Origin: an uncultured Verrucomicrobiota bacterium
GTDB lineage: Bacteria; Verrucomicrobiota; Verrucomicrobiia; Limisphaerales; UBA9464
Reading direction: 5' to 3'
Length of the DNA: 64,000 nt
Assembly (NCBI GenBank): GCA_903907995.1
Contig: CAIVQH010000060.1
Location: forward strand, 372,001-436,000
A program made the translations under genes and the position numbers. Below, one piece after another: positions 1-8,391 of the stretch (its first letter is position 1; each line of letters starts with the position of its first letter). The notes under the pieces are model-generated. The model saw only the letters and a program-made list of their open reading frames with translations, was not told where the DNA came from and ran no database searches.

Positions 1-1345
1 AGCCGCCCCGCTCCCGAAGCTGAGGGTCAGCGACAACCATCACTTCCTCGTGACCGAGACGGGCCAGCCGTTCTTCTGGCTGGGCGACACCGCGTGGGAA
101 ATCTTCCACCGGCTCAACCGCGAGGACGCCGAGACCTACCTGAAAAACCGCGCCGCGTTGCGCTTCACCATGATCCAGGCGGTGGCGCTGGCGGAGTTCG
201 ACGGGCTCACCGAACCCAATGCCTACGGGGAAAAACCGCTGATCGACAATGATCCCACGAAACCCAACGAGGCCTACTTCAAACATATGGACTGGATCGT
301 CGCGAAGGCGAACGACCTCGGCCTTTACATCGGTTTCCTCCCGACGTGGGGCGACAAGTGGAACAAGAAATGGGGCGTCGGCCCGGAGATCTTCACGCCG
401 CAAACCGCCGAAACTTACGGCGAATGGATTGGGCGACGCTACCGGGATGCCGGCCTGGTCTGGATCCTCGGTGGCGATCGGCCGGTGGAGAATGACGCCC
501 AGAAGGAAATCCTGCGGGCGATGGCGCGCGGACTCCGCCGGGGTGACGGCGGCGCGCATCTGATCACACTGCATCCCACCGGCGGGTCTGGTTCGGCCCA
601 GAGCTTTCACAATGAGGAATGGCTCGACTTCAACATGCGCCAAAACGGTCATCAGGCGGAATTCACGGGCCGCTACGACCAGACACGCGTGGATTACGAC
701 CGCACCCCGGCCAAGCCGGTGATCGATGCCGAGCCGATCTATGAGGGGCATCCGATCTCGTTTGATGCGAAACGCTTCGGGCACTCGGTCGCCGCCGATG
801 TGAGACGTCCGCTCTATTGGGACCTCTTCGGCGGCGCCTGCGGCCACACCTATGGTCACCATTCCGTATGGCAGATGTGGACGCCCGAGCGGAAACCCGT
901 GAACAACCCGCTGATGGTCTGGACCGATGCCCTCAACGAGCCCGGCGCACGCCAAATGCAACACGGCCGCGCGTTGATCGAATCGCGCCCCTTCCTCACG
1001 CGTGTGCCCGATGATTCGGTGATCGTGACGGACCGTGTTGCGACCAGCGTGCCGGGTGCTGGCCGCTACCGCTTCGCCGCCACCCGCAACGAAGACGGCG
1101 CTTATGCTTTCGTCTATGTGCCCACGGGTCGGGCCTTCAGCGTGGATTTTACCAGGCTCAGCGGCAGCGAAGTGCGCGCCTGGTGGTTCAACCCGCGGGA
1201 CGGCAGCGCCAGCGAGATCGGAACGTTCCGCAAGGAGGGGACGCGACAATTCATGCCGCCCAGTCCTGACAGTGGCCACGACTGGGTGCTGGTGCTGGAC
1301 GATGCCGCGCGCAACTTCCCGGCTCCAGGGACGCCGCTCCACTGA
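1..1345 (+). CDS. GH140-type (DUF4038) glycosidase, 5' end outside window
   Basis: The reading frame is open to the first base, so the N-terminus and signal peptide lie outside the window; the GTG near position 50 is an internal valine. The visible part starts with [20 protein letters not shown] and continues with [12 protein letters not shown], the hallmark opening of DUF4038 proteins. The TIM barrel carries GGDRP and later DAEPIYEGH, acidic residues in the places expected for the catalytic pair of the family. The last ~90 residues look like the beta-sandwich 'putative collagen-binding' C-terminal domain that accompanies DUF4038. Characterised GH140 enzymes release apiose side chains from rhamnogalacturonan II; substrate here is inferred only. 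The next gene starts 2 bases after the stop, suggesting co-transcription, though the functions look unrelated. Confidence 0.85.
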   Translation, partial: AAPLPKLRVSDNHHFLVTETGQPFFWLGDTAWEIFHRLNREDAETYLKNRAALRFTMIQAVALAEFDGLTEPNAYGEKPLIDNDPTKPNEAYFKHMDWIVAKANDLGLYIGFLPTWGDKWNKKWGVGPEIFTPQTAETYGEWIGRRYRDAGLVWILGGDRPVENDAQKEILRAMARGLRRGDGGAHLITLHPTGGSGSAQSFHNEEWLDFNMRQNGHQAEFTGRYDQTRVDYDRTPAKPVIDAEPIYEGHPISFDAKRFGHSVAADVRRPLYWDLFGGACGHTYGHHSVWQMWTPERKPVNNPLMVWTDALNEPGARQMQHGRALIESRPFLTRVPDDSVIVTDRVATSVPGAGRYRFAATRNEDGAYAFVYVPTGRAFSVDFTRLSGSEVRAWWFNPRDGSASEIGTFRKEGTRQFMPPSPDSGHDWVLVLDDAARNFPAPGTPLH

Positions 1346-1347
1346 CC

Positions 1348-2466
1348 ATGCCCGCGTCCTTAGAACCGCCCGAGCTTCGCCAGATCAGCCCATCGGAAGT
1401 GGAGTTCCCTGGTCGTCGGCTCGTTTACTTTGGGGGCAGCGATTACTTCCGGCTCTCGTGGCATGGGCGCGTGCGCGCTGCCGTGACGAAAGCCTCCGCC
1501 GAAGAAGGCCACAACGTGGCCGCCTCGCGCATGACCACGGGCAATCATCCGATCTTCGCCGAACTCGAACGCGCGCTCGCGAAGTTCTTCGGCTTCCCGG
1601 CGGCCCTGGTCACGGCCACCGGCTACACCGCACCGCTCACCGCCACGCAGGCGCTGACCGGCTTGGTCACCCACGTGGTCGTGGATGAACGCGCGCACAG
1701 TTGCCTCAAGGATGCCGCGCGACTGCTTGGCGTCGAAACGGTCTCCTTTGCCCACCGCGACCCTGCGGCCCTGAAAACGGCATTGAACGCGTGCGGACGG
1801 AAATCCAGACCGCTGGTGCTTACCGACGGCCTCTCTCCGCTCGAAGGCACCGTGCCCCCGCTCGCGGAATACCTCACGGTATTGCCATCCGCCGGTCTGC
1901 TGCTCGTCGATGACGCCCATGGAGTCGGCACGTTGGGCCGGCGAGGTCGCGGTGTGCTCGATGGACTGATGCGGCGTGATCCACGGGTGCTCCTCACACT
2001 GACCATGAGCAAGGCTCTTGGCGCTTACGGCGGCGCAGTATTGGGACCGAAGTGGATGCGCGAACGCGCCCTCACGCAGAGCGGCATTCATTCCGGCAGC
2101 ACACCGTTGCCACCGCCGCTCGCAGCGGGCACATTGGCCGCGCTGGATGTGCTGCGGACCGACGGCACGTCGCTGCGAGCGCGGCTTCAGGCAAACGTGC
2201 TGGCGGTTAAGAAAGTGTTTCGCCCGAGCCGCCCCGACTGGCTCAGCCGGCCCGGTCCAACCTTTTCTGTAGCCCTGCGCGATGGCCGGCGGCAGAAGCA
2301 GTTCCAGAGCGCCCTGCTGACTGCGGGCATTTATCCGACGCTCATCCGCTACCGCAATGGCCCGGCGGATGCGTTCTTTCGCTTCGCCATTTCCAGCGAG
2401 CATTCCGATTCGCAGCTCACGGCCTTGCGAAAGGTGCTGGCCCAGTTCATCGGCGATTTTCTCTAA
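1348..2466 (+). CDS. PLP-dependent alpha-oxoamine synthase (8-amino-7-oxononanoate synthase-like)
   Basis: 372 residues, fold type I aminotransferase of the alpha-oxoamine synthase family, which condenses an acyl thioester with an amino acid and releases CO2. Visible signatures: HNVAASRMTTGNHPIF near residue 65 (substrate/glycine-rich region), DDAHGVGTLG with Asp188 and His191 for PLP binding, and TMSKALGAYGG with Lys222 as the Schiff-base lysine. A second, more typical bioF sits at 23341 beside bioA, so this copy may make a different aminoketone or be a spare bioF. It starts 2 bases after the GH140-like gene and has no other biotin gene beside it. Family assignment is firm; the substrate is not. 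Confidence 0.85.
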   Translation: MPASLEPPELRQISPSEVEFPGRRLVYFGGSDYFRLSWHGRVRAAVTKASAEEGHNVAASRMTTGNHPIFAELERALAKFFGFPAALVTATGYTAPLTATQALTGLVTHVVVDERAHSCLKDAARLLGVETVSFAHRDPAALKTALNACGRKSRPLVLTDGLSPLEGTVPPLAEYLTVLPSAGLLLVDDAHGVGTLGRRGRGVLDGLMRRDPRVLLTLTMSKALGAYGGAVLGPKWMRERALTQSGIHSGSTPLPPPLAAGTLAALDVLRTDGTSLRARLQANVLAVKKVFRPSRPDWLSRPGPTFSVALRDGRRQKQFQSALLTAGIYPTLIRYRNGPADAFFRFAISSEHSDSQLTALRKVLAQFIGDFL

Positions 2467-2472
2467 GCGGGC

Positions 2473-3372
2473 TTACTTCGCTGCGGACACCACGGTCAGC
2501 ACGACCGCCGCGATGATAAGCACCGTACCGGCCAACCGACGCCCGAACACGCCCTTCGCCGCCTCCGCCCGCTCCGTATTACCGAGGCCGCTGCCGATCA
2601 GCCACACCAGCGTCAGGGCCCAGAGACCGCGCGATGTGTAAACCACGTTCACTCCGGTGGCGTCGTGCGACCAGCCGATCGTCCCGGAAATCAGCATGGA
2701 TTGCCCGGCCGTCATCGCCGCCCCCGCCATCAACCAGCGCCAGGCGTCGAAGGGTGCGCTGAAACCCGCGCGTCCCACCCAGGGCAACAGGAACAGCGAT
2801 TGGAAAGTCACCGCCGCGAACATCAACGGGAGGAATCGCCATAGTCCGAAACTGGTCGCCCAGTGTTGCAGCAGCAGGTCGCAAAGGGCGAATGACAGCC
2901 CGCTCAGCAGCGCCAGCACCACGCCGAGCAGGGGTCGCTGGGCCGAGCCGCGACCGCCCACGCTCATCACCCAGACGCCCGCCGTGGTGAGCAGCGCCGC
3001 GACACCATCCACCGGACGCAACGTCGCCCCAAAGCAGGCCCAGCCCAGCAGCACCACGAAGATGACCTTGGTGCTGAGCATTGGCGTGACCAGCGAGACG
3101 TCGCTGAATCGCAGCGCGAGAAAATTGGCAAGCTGCCCCAGAAAATAGGCGCCGCCGGCCAGAAATGGCTGGTACCAGCGGTTCCACCGGATCTCGCCGG
3201 GAGCAAAGAAAAGCAGCGGCAGGAAGGCGAGGCCGACCGTGCAGTTGGTCGCGAACAGTGTCAGGGGCAGGATGGCGCCCTCGCGAAACGAGCGTTTCAG
3301 GCAGAGGGATCCCAGCGCAAAGATGCCGCCCGCAAGAAACGGGAGGGCGAGATAGAAAGGGGCGGCGTGCAA
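2473..3372 (-). CDS. EamA/DMT-family membrane transporter
   Basis: 299 residues almost entirely made of hydrophobic helices, about ten predicted transmembrane segments in two halves, the layout of EamA (drug/metabolite transporter) proteins. N-terminal helix FYLALPFLAGGIFALGSLC lacks a cleavable signal. The first half contains ALRFSDVSLVTPMLSTKVIF, which resembles the paired helix motif of EamA repeats. It converges on the AONS-like gene (6 bases between stops) and is divergent from the GMC oxidoreductase with about 120 bases between, so both promoters should lie in 3373-3491. Substrate cannot be inferred. Confidence 0.85.
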   Translation of the reverse strand: MHAAPFYLALPFLAGGIFALGSLCLKRSFREGAILPLTLFATNCTVGLAFLPLLFFAPGEIRWNRWYQPFLAGGAYFLGQLANFLALRFSDVSLVTPMLSTKVIFVVLLGWACFGATLRPVDGVAALLTTAGVWVMSVGGRGSAQRPLLGVVLALLSGLSFALCDLLLQHWATSFGLWRFLPLMFAAVTFQSLFLLPWVGRAGFSAPFDAWRWLMAGAAMTAGQSMLISGTIGWSHDATGVNVVYTSRGLWALTLVWLIGSGLGNTERAEAAKGVFGRRLAGTVLIIAAVVLTVVSAAK

Positions 3373-3491
3373 AGGAGGCGGCGCGGTTCAACCGGGCCGC
3401 AAAGCAGACGGGAGCGGGCGGCGCAAAGTCAACGCTGCCATCCTGCCTACTGTCGCTTGATGCGGGGCCGCCGTCTGTTCAAACTCCACCC

Positions 3492-5345
3492 ATGCCGTTT
3501 GTCACGAGTTCAAAAACGAAGCCTCAGTATGATGTCATCATCGTCGGTTCCGGTGCCGGCGGCGGCATGAGCGCCTATGTGCTGGCCCTTTCCGGTGTGA
3601 AGGTGCTGATGCTTGAGGCCGGTCGGAACTACGACCCGGTCAAGGAACCGGCGATGTTCCAGACACCAGCCCAGGCTCCACTGCGTGCCGCAGCAACACC
3701 GGACAAACACTTCGGCTTCCACGATGCCACCGTGGATGGCGGCTGGACCAACCCGGGCGAACCCTACATGACCCGCCGCAGCGACAAGCCGGCGGACACG
3801 TTTCACGAGGCCAAGGACTGGGTTGCCTTCGGTTCCAAGCAGGAGTGGATCTGGTGGCGGCCGCGCATGTTGGGCGGGCGCACGAACCACTGGGGCCGCA
3901 TCGCGCTGCGCATGGGACCTTATGACTTCAAGCCGAAGTCCCGCGACGGGCTTGGCCTGGATTGGCCCCTCAACTATGAGGATCTCGCCCCCTATTACGA
4001 CAAGGTCGAGTCGCTCATTGGCGTGTGGGGCACGAACGAGGGCTTGGAGAACACGCCTGATTCGCCGAACAATTCGCTGCTGCCTGCGCCCCGCCCGCGC
4101 GTGCCCGAGATGCTGATCAAGAAGCAGGCCGCCAAGCTCGGCATCCCGGTGATCCCGTCGCACATGGCAATCACTTCGCGGAAGATCAACGGCCAGCGCG
4201 TGGCCAAGCTGCTCCATCCCGATGATCCCGCAGCCCAAAAGCTCAGCGCCGACGCGACCAACGCCCGGCAGCCCTGCTTTTGGGCCACGCCGTGCGGACG
4301 CGGCTGCAGCATCAAGGCAAATTACCAGTCCACGACCGTCCACCTGCCCCCTGCCCTCGCCAGCGGCAATCTCGATATCGTGACCGATGCGATGGTGCGT
4401 GAGGTGAGTGTGGATGAGAATGGCAAGGCCACCGGAGTCTACTACGTGGACAAGCAGACGAAGCAGGATGTCCACGTGCAGGGCCGTATCGTGATCCTCG
4501 CCGCCAGCGGCTGTGAATCCGCCCGCATCCTGCTCAACTCCAAGTCGGCGCGCTTCCCCAACGGCCTGGCCAACTCCAGCGGCAAAGTTGGCCGCTACCT
4601 TATGGACACCGTGGGGGCCGGTCTCACCGGCCAGATTCCCGCGTTGGAAAGCCTGCCGGTCTTCAACGATGAGGGCGCCGGCGGCTCGATGCACAGCTAC
4701 GTGCCGTGGTGGCTCTACAAGGAACAGCTCGCCGGCAAGCTCGGTTTCGCCCGCGGCTACCACATCGAGATCGGCACCGGACGCCAGATGCCAGGAGCCG
4801 GTTCGCTGAATTTCGTCGATGGACTTAGCCAGGGTGCCTACGGCAAACGCTACAAGGACGAGGCCCGCCGCTATTACGGGTCGGTCATCGGCCTGGCCGG
4901 TCGCGGGGAGATGATCCCGAACGACAACAGTTACTGCGAAGTTGATCCTGATAAAAAAGACGCCTGGGGCATTCCCGTGCTGCGCTTCAAGTTCAAGTGG
5001 AGCGAACACGAGACCAAACAGGCGGCCCACATGCACGCGACCTTCAAGGAGCTGATCGAGACGATGGGCGGCAAGGTGCTGGGCACGCCCCAGACCGATG
5101 GCAACAAGGCCATCTACCCCGGTGGCGGCATCATCCACGAGGTGGGCACGACCTGCATGGGGGCGGACCCCAAGGCGACGGCGCTGAACTCGCATTGCCA
5201 GGCGTGGGATGTGAAGAACCTCTTCGTCACCGACGGCGGCCCGTTCGTGAGCAATGCCGACAAAAATCCCACGCTCTCCATCATGGCCCTGGCGTGGCGC
5301 ACCTGTGATTACGTGATGGCGGAAATGAAGAAGGGCAACATTTGA
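3492..5345 (+). CDS. GMC-family FAD oxidoreductase (gluconate/fructose dehydrogenase large-subunit type)
   Basis: 617 residues from ATG 3492; the open frame extends further upstream but only without homology. Residues ~14-45 form the FAD Rossmann fold (YDVIIVGSGAGGGMSAYVLA, LMLEAG). GRTNHWGRIALRM near residue 140 and the C-terminal GTTCMG with FVTDGG and NADKNPTLSIMALA are signatures of the GMC group that includes the flavoprotein subunit of gluconate 2-dehydrogenase. No signal peptide is visible; export is probably with its Tat-carrying partner encoded next door, with which it overlaps. Likely oxidises a sugar, sugar acid or polyol and feeds electrons to the respiratory chain. Exact substrate unknown. 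Confidence 0.9.
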   Translation: MPFVTSSKTKPQYDVIIVGSGAGGGMSAYVLALSGVKVLMLEAGRNYDPVKEPAMFQTPAQAPLRAAATPDKHFGFHDATVDGGWTNPGEPYMTRRSDKPADTFHEAKDWVAFGSKQEWIWWRPRMLGGRTNHWGRIALRMGPYDFKPKSRDGLGLDWPLNYEDLAPYYDKVESLIGVWGTNEGLENTPDSPNNSLLPAPRPRVPEMLIKKQAAKLGIPVIPSHMAITSRKINGQRVAKLLHPDDPAAQKLSADATNARQPCFWATPCGRGCSIKANYQSTTVHLPPALASGNLDIVTDAMVREVSVDENGKATGVYYVDKQTKQDVHVQGRIVILAASGCESARILLNSKSARFPNGLANSSGKVGRYLMDTVGAGLTGQIPALESLPVFNDEGAGGSMHSYVPWWLYKEQLAGKLGFARGYHIEIGTGRQMPGAGSLNFVDGLSQGAYGKRYKDEARRYYGSVIGLAGRGEMIPNDNSYCEVDPDKKDAWGIPVLRFKFKWSEHETKQAAHMHATFKELIETMGGKVLGTPQTDGNKAIYPGGGIIHEVGTTCMGADPKATALNSHCQAWDVKNLFVTDGGPFVSNADKNPTLSIMALAWRTCDYVMAEMKKGNI

Positions 5346-6010
5346 ACCACGATTCCTCCCCGCGCATGAACGCCCCCGAATCTCCCCGCCTCAGCCGCCG
5401 CGAAGCCATCCAATGGGTGCTCGCCGCCAGCGCCTCAGTCGCGCTGCTGCACCAGCAGACCTTTGCTGAGGACGCCGCCGCCGTGACGGCCAAGCCCTAC
5501 GGCACCGATCCTCTGCTCAATCACGTGTACAAGCCGGGCGAGCTGTGGCCGCTCACGCTCAGCGCCGAGCAACGCCGCACCGTCACCGCCCTGTGCGATC
5601 TCATCATCCCGGCGGACGACCGTTCGCCCGCCGCCAGCGCCGTGGGCGTGCCCGACTTCATAGACGAATGGATCAGCGCGCCGTACCCGATCCAGCAGTC
5701 TGACCGCGTCGTGGTGCTCGATGGCCTCAAGTGGCTGGAATCCGAATGCCAGAAGCGCTTCACCAAGGGCTTTGCGGACCTTTCGCTCGATCAGCAGACG
5801 CAGGTCGCCGACGACATCGCCTGGCCGCCCAGGGCAAAACCTGAGCACAAGGCCGGCGCGCAGTTTTTCTCCGTGGTCCGTAACCTGACCTCCAGCGGCT
5901 TCTACACCACGCCCGCTGGAATGAAGGACATCGGCTTCATCGGCAATATGGCGCTCACCAAGTTCCCGGAGGCGCCGAAGGAAGTCCTGGAGAAACTGGG
6001 ACTGGTGTGA
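5342..6010 (+). CDS. Gluconate 2-dehydrogenase subunit 3-like protein with Tat signal
   Basis: Small partner subunit of the preceding GMC flavoprotein. LSRREAIQWVLAASASVALL is a Tat-type signal (twin Arg followed by a hydrophobic stretch). The body has EQRRTVTALCDLIIPADDRSP, typical of the subunit-3 family. Two starts are possible: TTG 5342, which overlaps the upstream stop and has the purine-rich GAAGAAGGG about 7 bases upstream, or ATG 5366 with no visible ribosome site; I favour 5342 by translational coupling. In characterised systems this subunit escorts the flavoprotein through the Tat pathway. Its last ~15 codons plus stop are duplicated downstream at 7155-7208, a scar of a tandem duplication. 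Confidence 0.85.
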   Translation: MNHDSSPRMNAPESPRLSRREAIQWVLAASASVALLHQQTFAEDAAAVTAKPYGTDPLLNHVYKPGELWPLTLSAEQRRTVTALCDLIIPADDRSPAASAVGVPDFIDEWISAPYPIQQSDRVVVLDGLKWLESECQKRFTKGFADLSLDQQTQVADDIAWPPRAKPEHKAGAQFFSVVRNLTSSGFYTTPAGMKDIGFIGNMALTKFPEAPKEVLEKLGLV

Positions 6011-6022
6011 TACCCATTCCCT

Positions 6023-7075
6023 ATGAAGCAGGGATGGTTCAAATGGTTACTCTTGCTGGGCGTTTTGCTCAGTGCCACTTGCAATTCCAATGCAGACGCC
6101 AGGGTCTACTTTGTAAACATCGTCGGTGGAGTGCGTCAGTATCTGTACCAGCAAGATGGGACTAAGGTAACCACACCTTTTGTGGCCCAACTTTGCATCA
6201 ATACGAATGAAAGGATAGCGGACGTTGGATGGGTGGCCATTTCACAGCCCGTTCCTATAAAGAATGGTTTTTTTGTGGGCGGAATTGTGACCATTCCGGG
6301 AATCCAGAGAGGGCAATCGATTTTACTCAAGGTGCGCGCATGGAACGGCGGTCTATTTTCGACCTACGAAGAGGCGTACAATACAGGTGGTGTAACTGGA
6401 GAATCACAGCCAGGATACGTAACACTGGATTTGTTTCCATCTAACCCAGATGCCCCAATTGAATTGGTCGGGTTCTTCCCGTTCCCTTTTACGTGTGATC
6501 CATACCGTGTGGCAAAAGTCGTCTCCGCAATTACCACCCAGGAAGGTCAGACCACTCCGGTGAGTTTTCCCTTCACGAGCCGAGACGAAGAGATTTGTCC
6601 GTACGCGATTGATGCCACCTATATCAATGATTCTAGCCAGCACTACGCCACGAACATTCCCGGCAATCTTCCCGGCCTCACTTTGGGAACGATCCGGGGT
6701 GTTTGGGATTCGGATCACAAACTGGAGGGACGCCCTTTTACCTATATTCCGAGCCAAAACTTCTATGGAACAGATTTGGTTTATTTCGAAAAATGCTGGT
6801 ATTGTGCTGATTTTAGCAGTCTTGATGCCATCAGTGTCACGATTGAACCTTCTGCCGCACGGAACAAACCAACACTAATCCTCTCCCCTTCACAGAAGCC
6901 GGCCCTTCTGGGTCTGAATGCCCGTAAATACCGCATCGACCGCTCCACCGATCTGAAAACTTGGGAACCCGCCGGCACCGTGACCGGCAACTACTCGACC
7001 GTGGACCTGTCGTCGTTCGTCACTGCGGGGGTAAGCGCCCAGTTTCTCCGGGCTACGGACGTCACTCTTCCCTGA
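6023..7075 (+). CDS. Secreted multi-module protein, copy 1 of duplicated pair
   Basis: 350 residues. MKQGWFKWLLLLGVLLSA is a signal peptide ending near residue 25. Modules in order: an N-terminal beta module (PFVAQLCINT, GGIVTIPGIQRGQ, LLKVRAWNGG, TYEEAY) of a kind common in secreted verrucomicrobial proteins; an Ig/cadherin-like repeat at ~165-280 (TTQEGQTTPVSF, FTYIPSQNFYGTDLVYF); and a C-terminal module with YRIDRSTDLKTWEPAG and FLRATDV. Four cysteines in the middle repeat could form disulfides. Function unknown; probably cell-surface or extracellular. The gene body is clearly more AT-rich than its neighbours up to about 6928, while 6929-7020 is GC-rich and nearly identical to the paralogue at 8140-8231. 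The module names are my reading of pattern, not a database result. Confidence 0.75.
   Translation: MKQGWFKWLLLLGVLLSATCNSNADARVYFVNIVGGVRQYLYQQDGTKVTTPFVAQLCINTNERIADVGWVAISQPVPIKNGFFVGGIVTIPGIQRGQSILLKVRAWNGGLFSTYEEAYNTGGVTGESQPGYVTLDLFPSNPDAPIELVGFFPFPFTCDPYRVAKVVSAITTQEGQTTPVSFPFTSRDEEICPYAIDATYINDSSQHYATNIPGNLPGLTLGTIRGVWDSDHKLEGRPFTYIPSQNFYGTDLVYFEKCWYCADFSSLDAISVTIEPSAARNKPTLILSPSQKPALLGLNARKYRIDRSTDLKTWEPAGTVTGNYSTVDLSSFVTAGVSAQFLRATDVTLP
6929..7020 (+). repeat. 92-bp block nearly identical to 8140-8231
   Basis: By eye only 4 of 92 positions differ between 6929-7020 and 8140-8231, including at third codon positions, whereas the upstream two-thirds of the two paralogues differ widely in both protein and base composition. 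The block encodes the start of the C-terminal module (YRIDRSTDLKTW onward). The contrast suggests recent gene conversion of the 3' end of copy 1 by copy 2, or an independent exchange with another genomic copy of this common module. Confidence 0.8.
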
Positions 7076-7102
7076 GCGGCAAATTCCGGCTCATTTTCGG
7101 CC

Positions 7103-7152
7103 AGACTCTGGTAGTCACCGCTCGCTACGCGGATGTTGGCCGCACCCGGCAT
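7103..7152 (+). pseudogene. Remnant of purD 5' region left at duplication junction
   Basis: Bases 7111-7151 align gap-free with purD codons ~21-33 at 8451-8491 (about 78% identical by eye); matching becomes weak upstream of 7103. The matching part covers the purD stretch coding SPLVTRMFVAPGNA. There is no start codon or downstream purD sequence, so it is not functional. It is followed within 3 bases by the remnant of the subunit-3 gene. Confidence 0.72.
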
Positions 7153-7154
7153 CG

Positions 7155-7221
7155 ACCAAGTTCCCCGACGCACCCAAGGAAGTGCTGGAGAAGCTGCGAC
7201 TGGTGTGGTATCCAACCATCT
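7155..7221 (+). pseudogene. Remnant of gluconate-dehydrogenase-subunit-3 gene tail
   Basis: ACCAAGTTCC starts the match to 5957 and it continues through the equivalent of the original stop, here TGG instead of TGA (7206-7208 region), into the short spacer before the downstream gene. The encoded peptide would read TKFPDAPKEVLEKLRLVW, compared with TKFPEAPKEVLEKLGLV in the intact gene. The rest of the gene is absent, so this is a duplication scar. It now supplies the leader of the second secreted-protein gene. Confidence 0.78.
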
Positions 7222-8286
7222 GTGAATCAGGGATGGTTGAAATGGGTTGCCTGCATCGGCTGCCTGCTCGCGTTCATCCGGCAGTCCAATGCCGACGGCT
7301 GGATTCTGTTCCAAAATCTTATCGATGGAACGGTCCGTCCCGTTCTCCAACAGAATGGGAGCACCGTTGCAGCACCTTTTGTGGCCCAGCTTTACATGCA
7401 GCAAGGGGACTGGGTTCCGGTTTCTCAGCCGGCAAAGTTTCGCTCGAGCCCTTTTCCTCAGGCAGGCATTTTTGCGGGCGGGACCGTGGTCATACCCGGA
7501 GATTACGGTGGAACGACGGTTACGCTTAAGGTCCGTGTCTGGGACGGACAGCATTACTCAAGCTACGAGGAAGCGTTAGAAAGGTGGTCGGCGGTGGGTG
7601 AATCCGAGCCTTTCACCGAGACATTGGCAAGATCCCCGGCGGAGCCGGCCAAACCCATGCGGAATTTCAAACCTTTCATGCTTTTCTGGGATGACAGCGC
7701 GTACTGCACCGTCATGCCGACGGTCGTTCTCTCGCATGTCATCATTCATGAGGGTCAGAATACAGCGGTGGATTTCCCCCCACGGAGTTGCAACGACCGT
7801 TATCCAGACGTGACTTCCGTCACCGCCTACAGCCGGAACCCGACCAATCCCATCGACGGTGCCCTGCCCGGCCTCAGCCTGGGCACGCTCCACGGGGTCT
7901 GGAGCCAGAGCCCATTGGGCAATTACCCGATCCAAGGCCCTCCCTTCACTTACGCGCCAAACACAAACACCTACGGCACGGATTACATTTATTCGGAAAC
8001 ATGCTGCCAGCTCGGCGCCCCCAATTTTGGCAGCAGGGCCATTGCCATCACGATCCTGCCTTCCCCCGCCCGGAGTCGGCCAACGCTTTTTCTGTCCGTC
8101 TCGCGAAAGCCGTTCCTTCTGGGGTTGAACGCCCGCGAATACCGCATCGACCGCTCCACCGACCTGAAGACTTGGGACCCCGCTGGCACCGTGACCGGCA
8201 ACTACTCGACCGTGGACCTGTCGTCGTTCGTAAATGCGGGAGCGAGCGCCCATTTCCTCCGGGCCACGGACATCACGCCCCCTTGA
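7222..8286 (+). CDS. Secreted multi-module protein, copy 2 of duplicated pair
   Basis: 354 residues from GTG 7222, which lies exactly where copy 1 has its ATG (MKQGWFKW versus VNQGWLKW); the frame is open further upstream but only through duplication scar. Signal peptide WVACIGCLLAFIRQSNADG, then the same modules as copy 1: PFVAQLYMQQ, FAGGTVVIPGDYGG, LKVRVWDGQHYSSYEEA; an Ig/cadherin-like repeat (IIHEGQNTAVDF, FTYAPNTNTYGTDYIYSE) and the C-terminal YRIDRSTDLKTW module ending FLRATDITPP. Unlike copy 1 its GC content matches the rest of the window. Role unknown; export to the envelope or medium is the safest inference. Confidence 0.72.
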   Translation: MNQGWLKWVACIGCLLAFIRQSNADGWILFQNLIDGTVRPVLQQNGSTVAAPFVAQLYMQQGDWVPVSQPAKFRSSPFPQAGIFAGGTVVIPGDYGGTTVTLKVRVWDGQHYSSYEEALERWSAVGESEPFTETLARSPAEPAKPMRNFKPFMLFWDDSAYCTVMPTVVLSHVIIHEGQNTAVDFPPRSCNDRYPDVTSVTAYSRNPTNPIDGALPGLSLGTLHGVWSQSPLGNYPIQGPPFTYAPNTNTYGTDYIYSETCCQLGAPNFGSRAIAITILPSPARSRPTLFLSVSRKPFLLGLNAREYRIDRSTDLKTWDPAGTVTGNYSTVDLSSFVNAGASAHFLRATDITPP

Positions 8287-8391
8287 GATGTCGAATATGG
8301 CGCATTTCCAGCCCTGACCGCCCCCGGTATCGATCGCATCGCATTTTTGGCTTTGAGCTTTGAGCTTTGAGCTTTTCCCTTTCGTCCTCGC

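Noticed and set aside
3510-5195. 561-codon open frame on the minus strand
   Set aside because: It is antisense to the GMC oxidoreductase and exists because of GC-rich codons; its peptide is His/Gly/Val-rich with no family signature.
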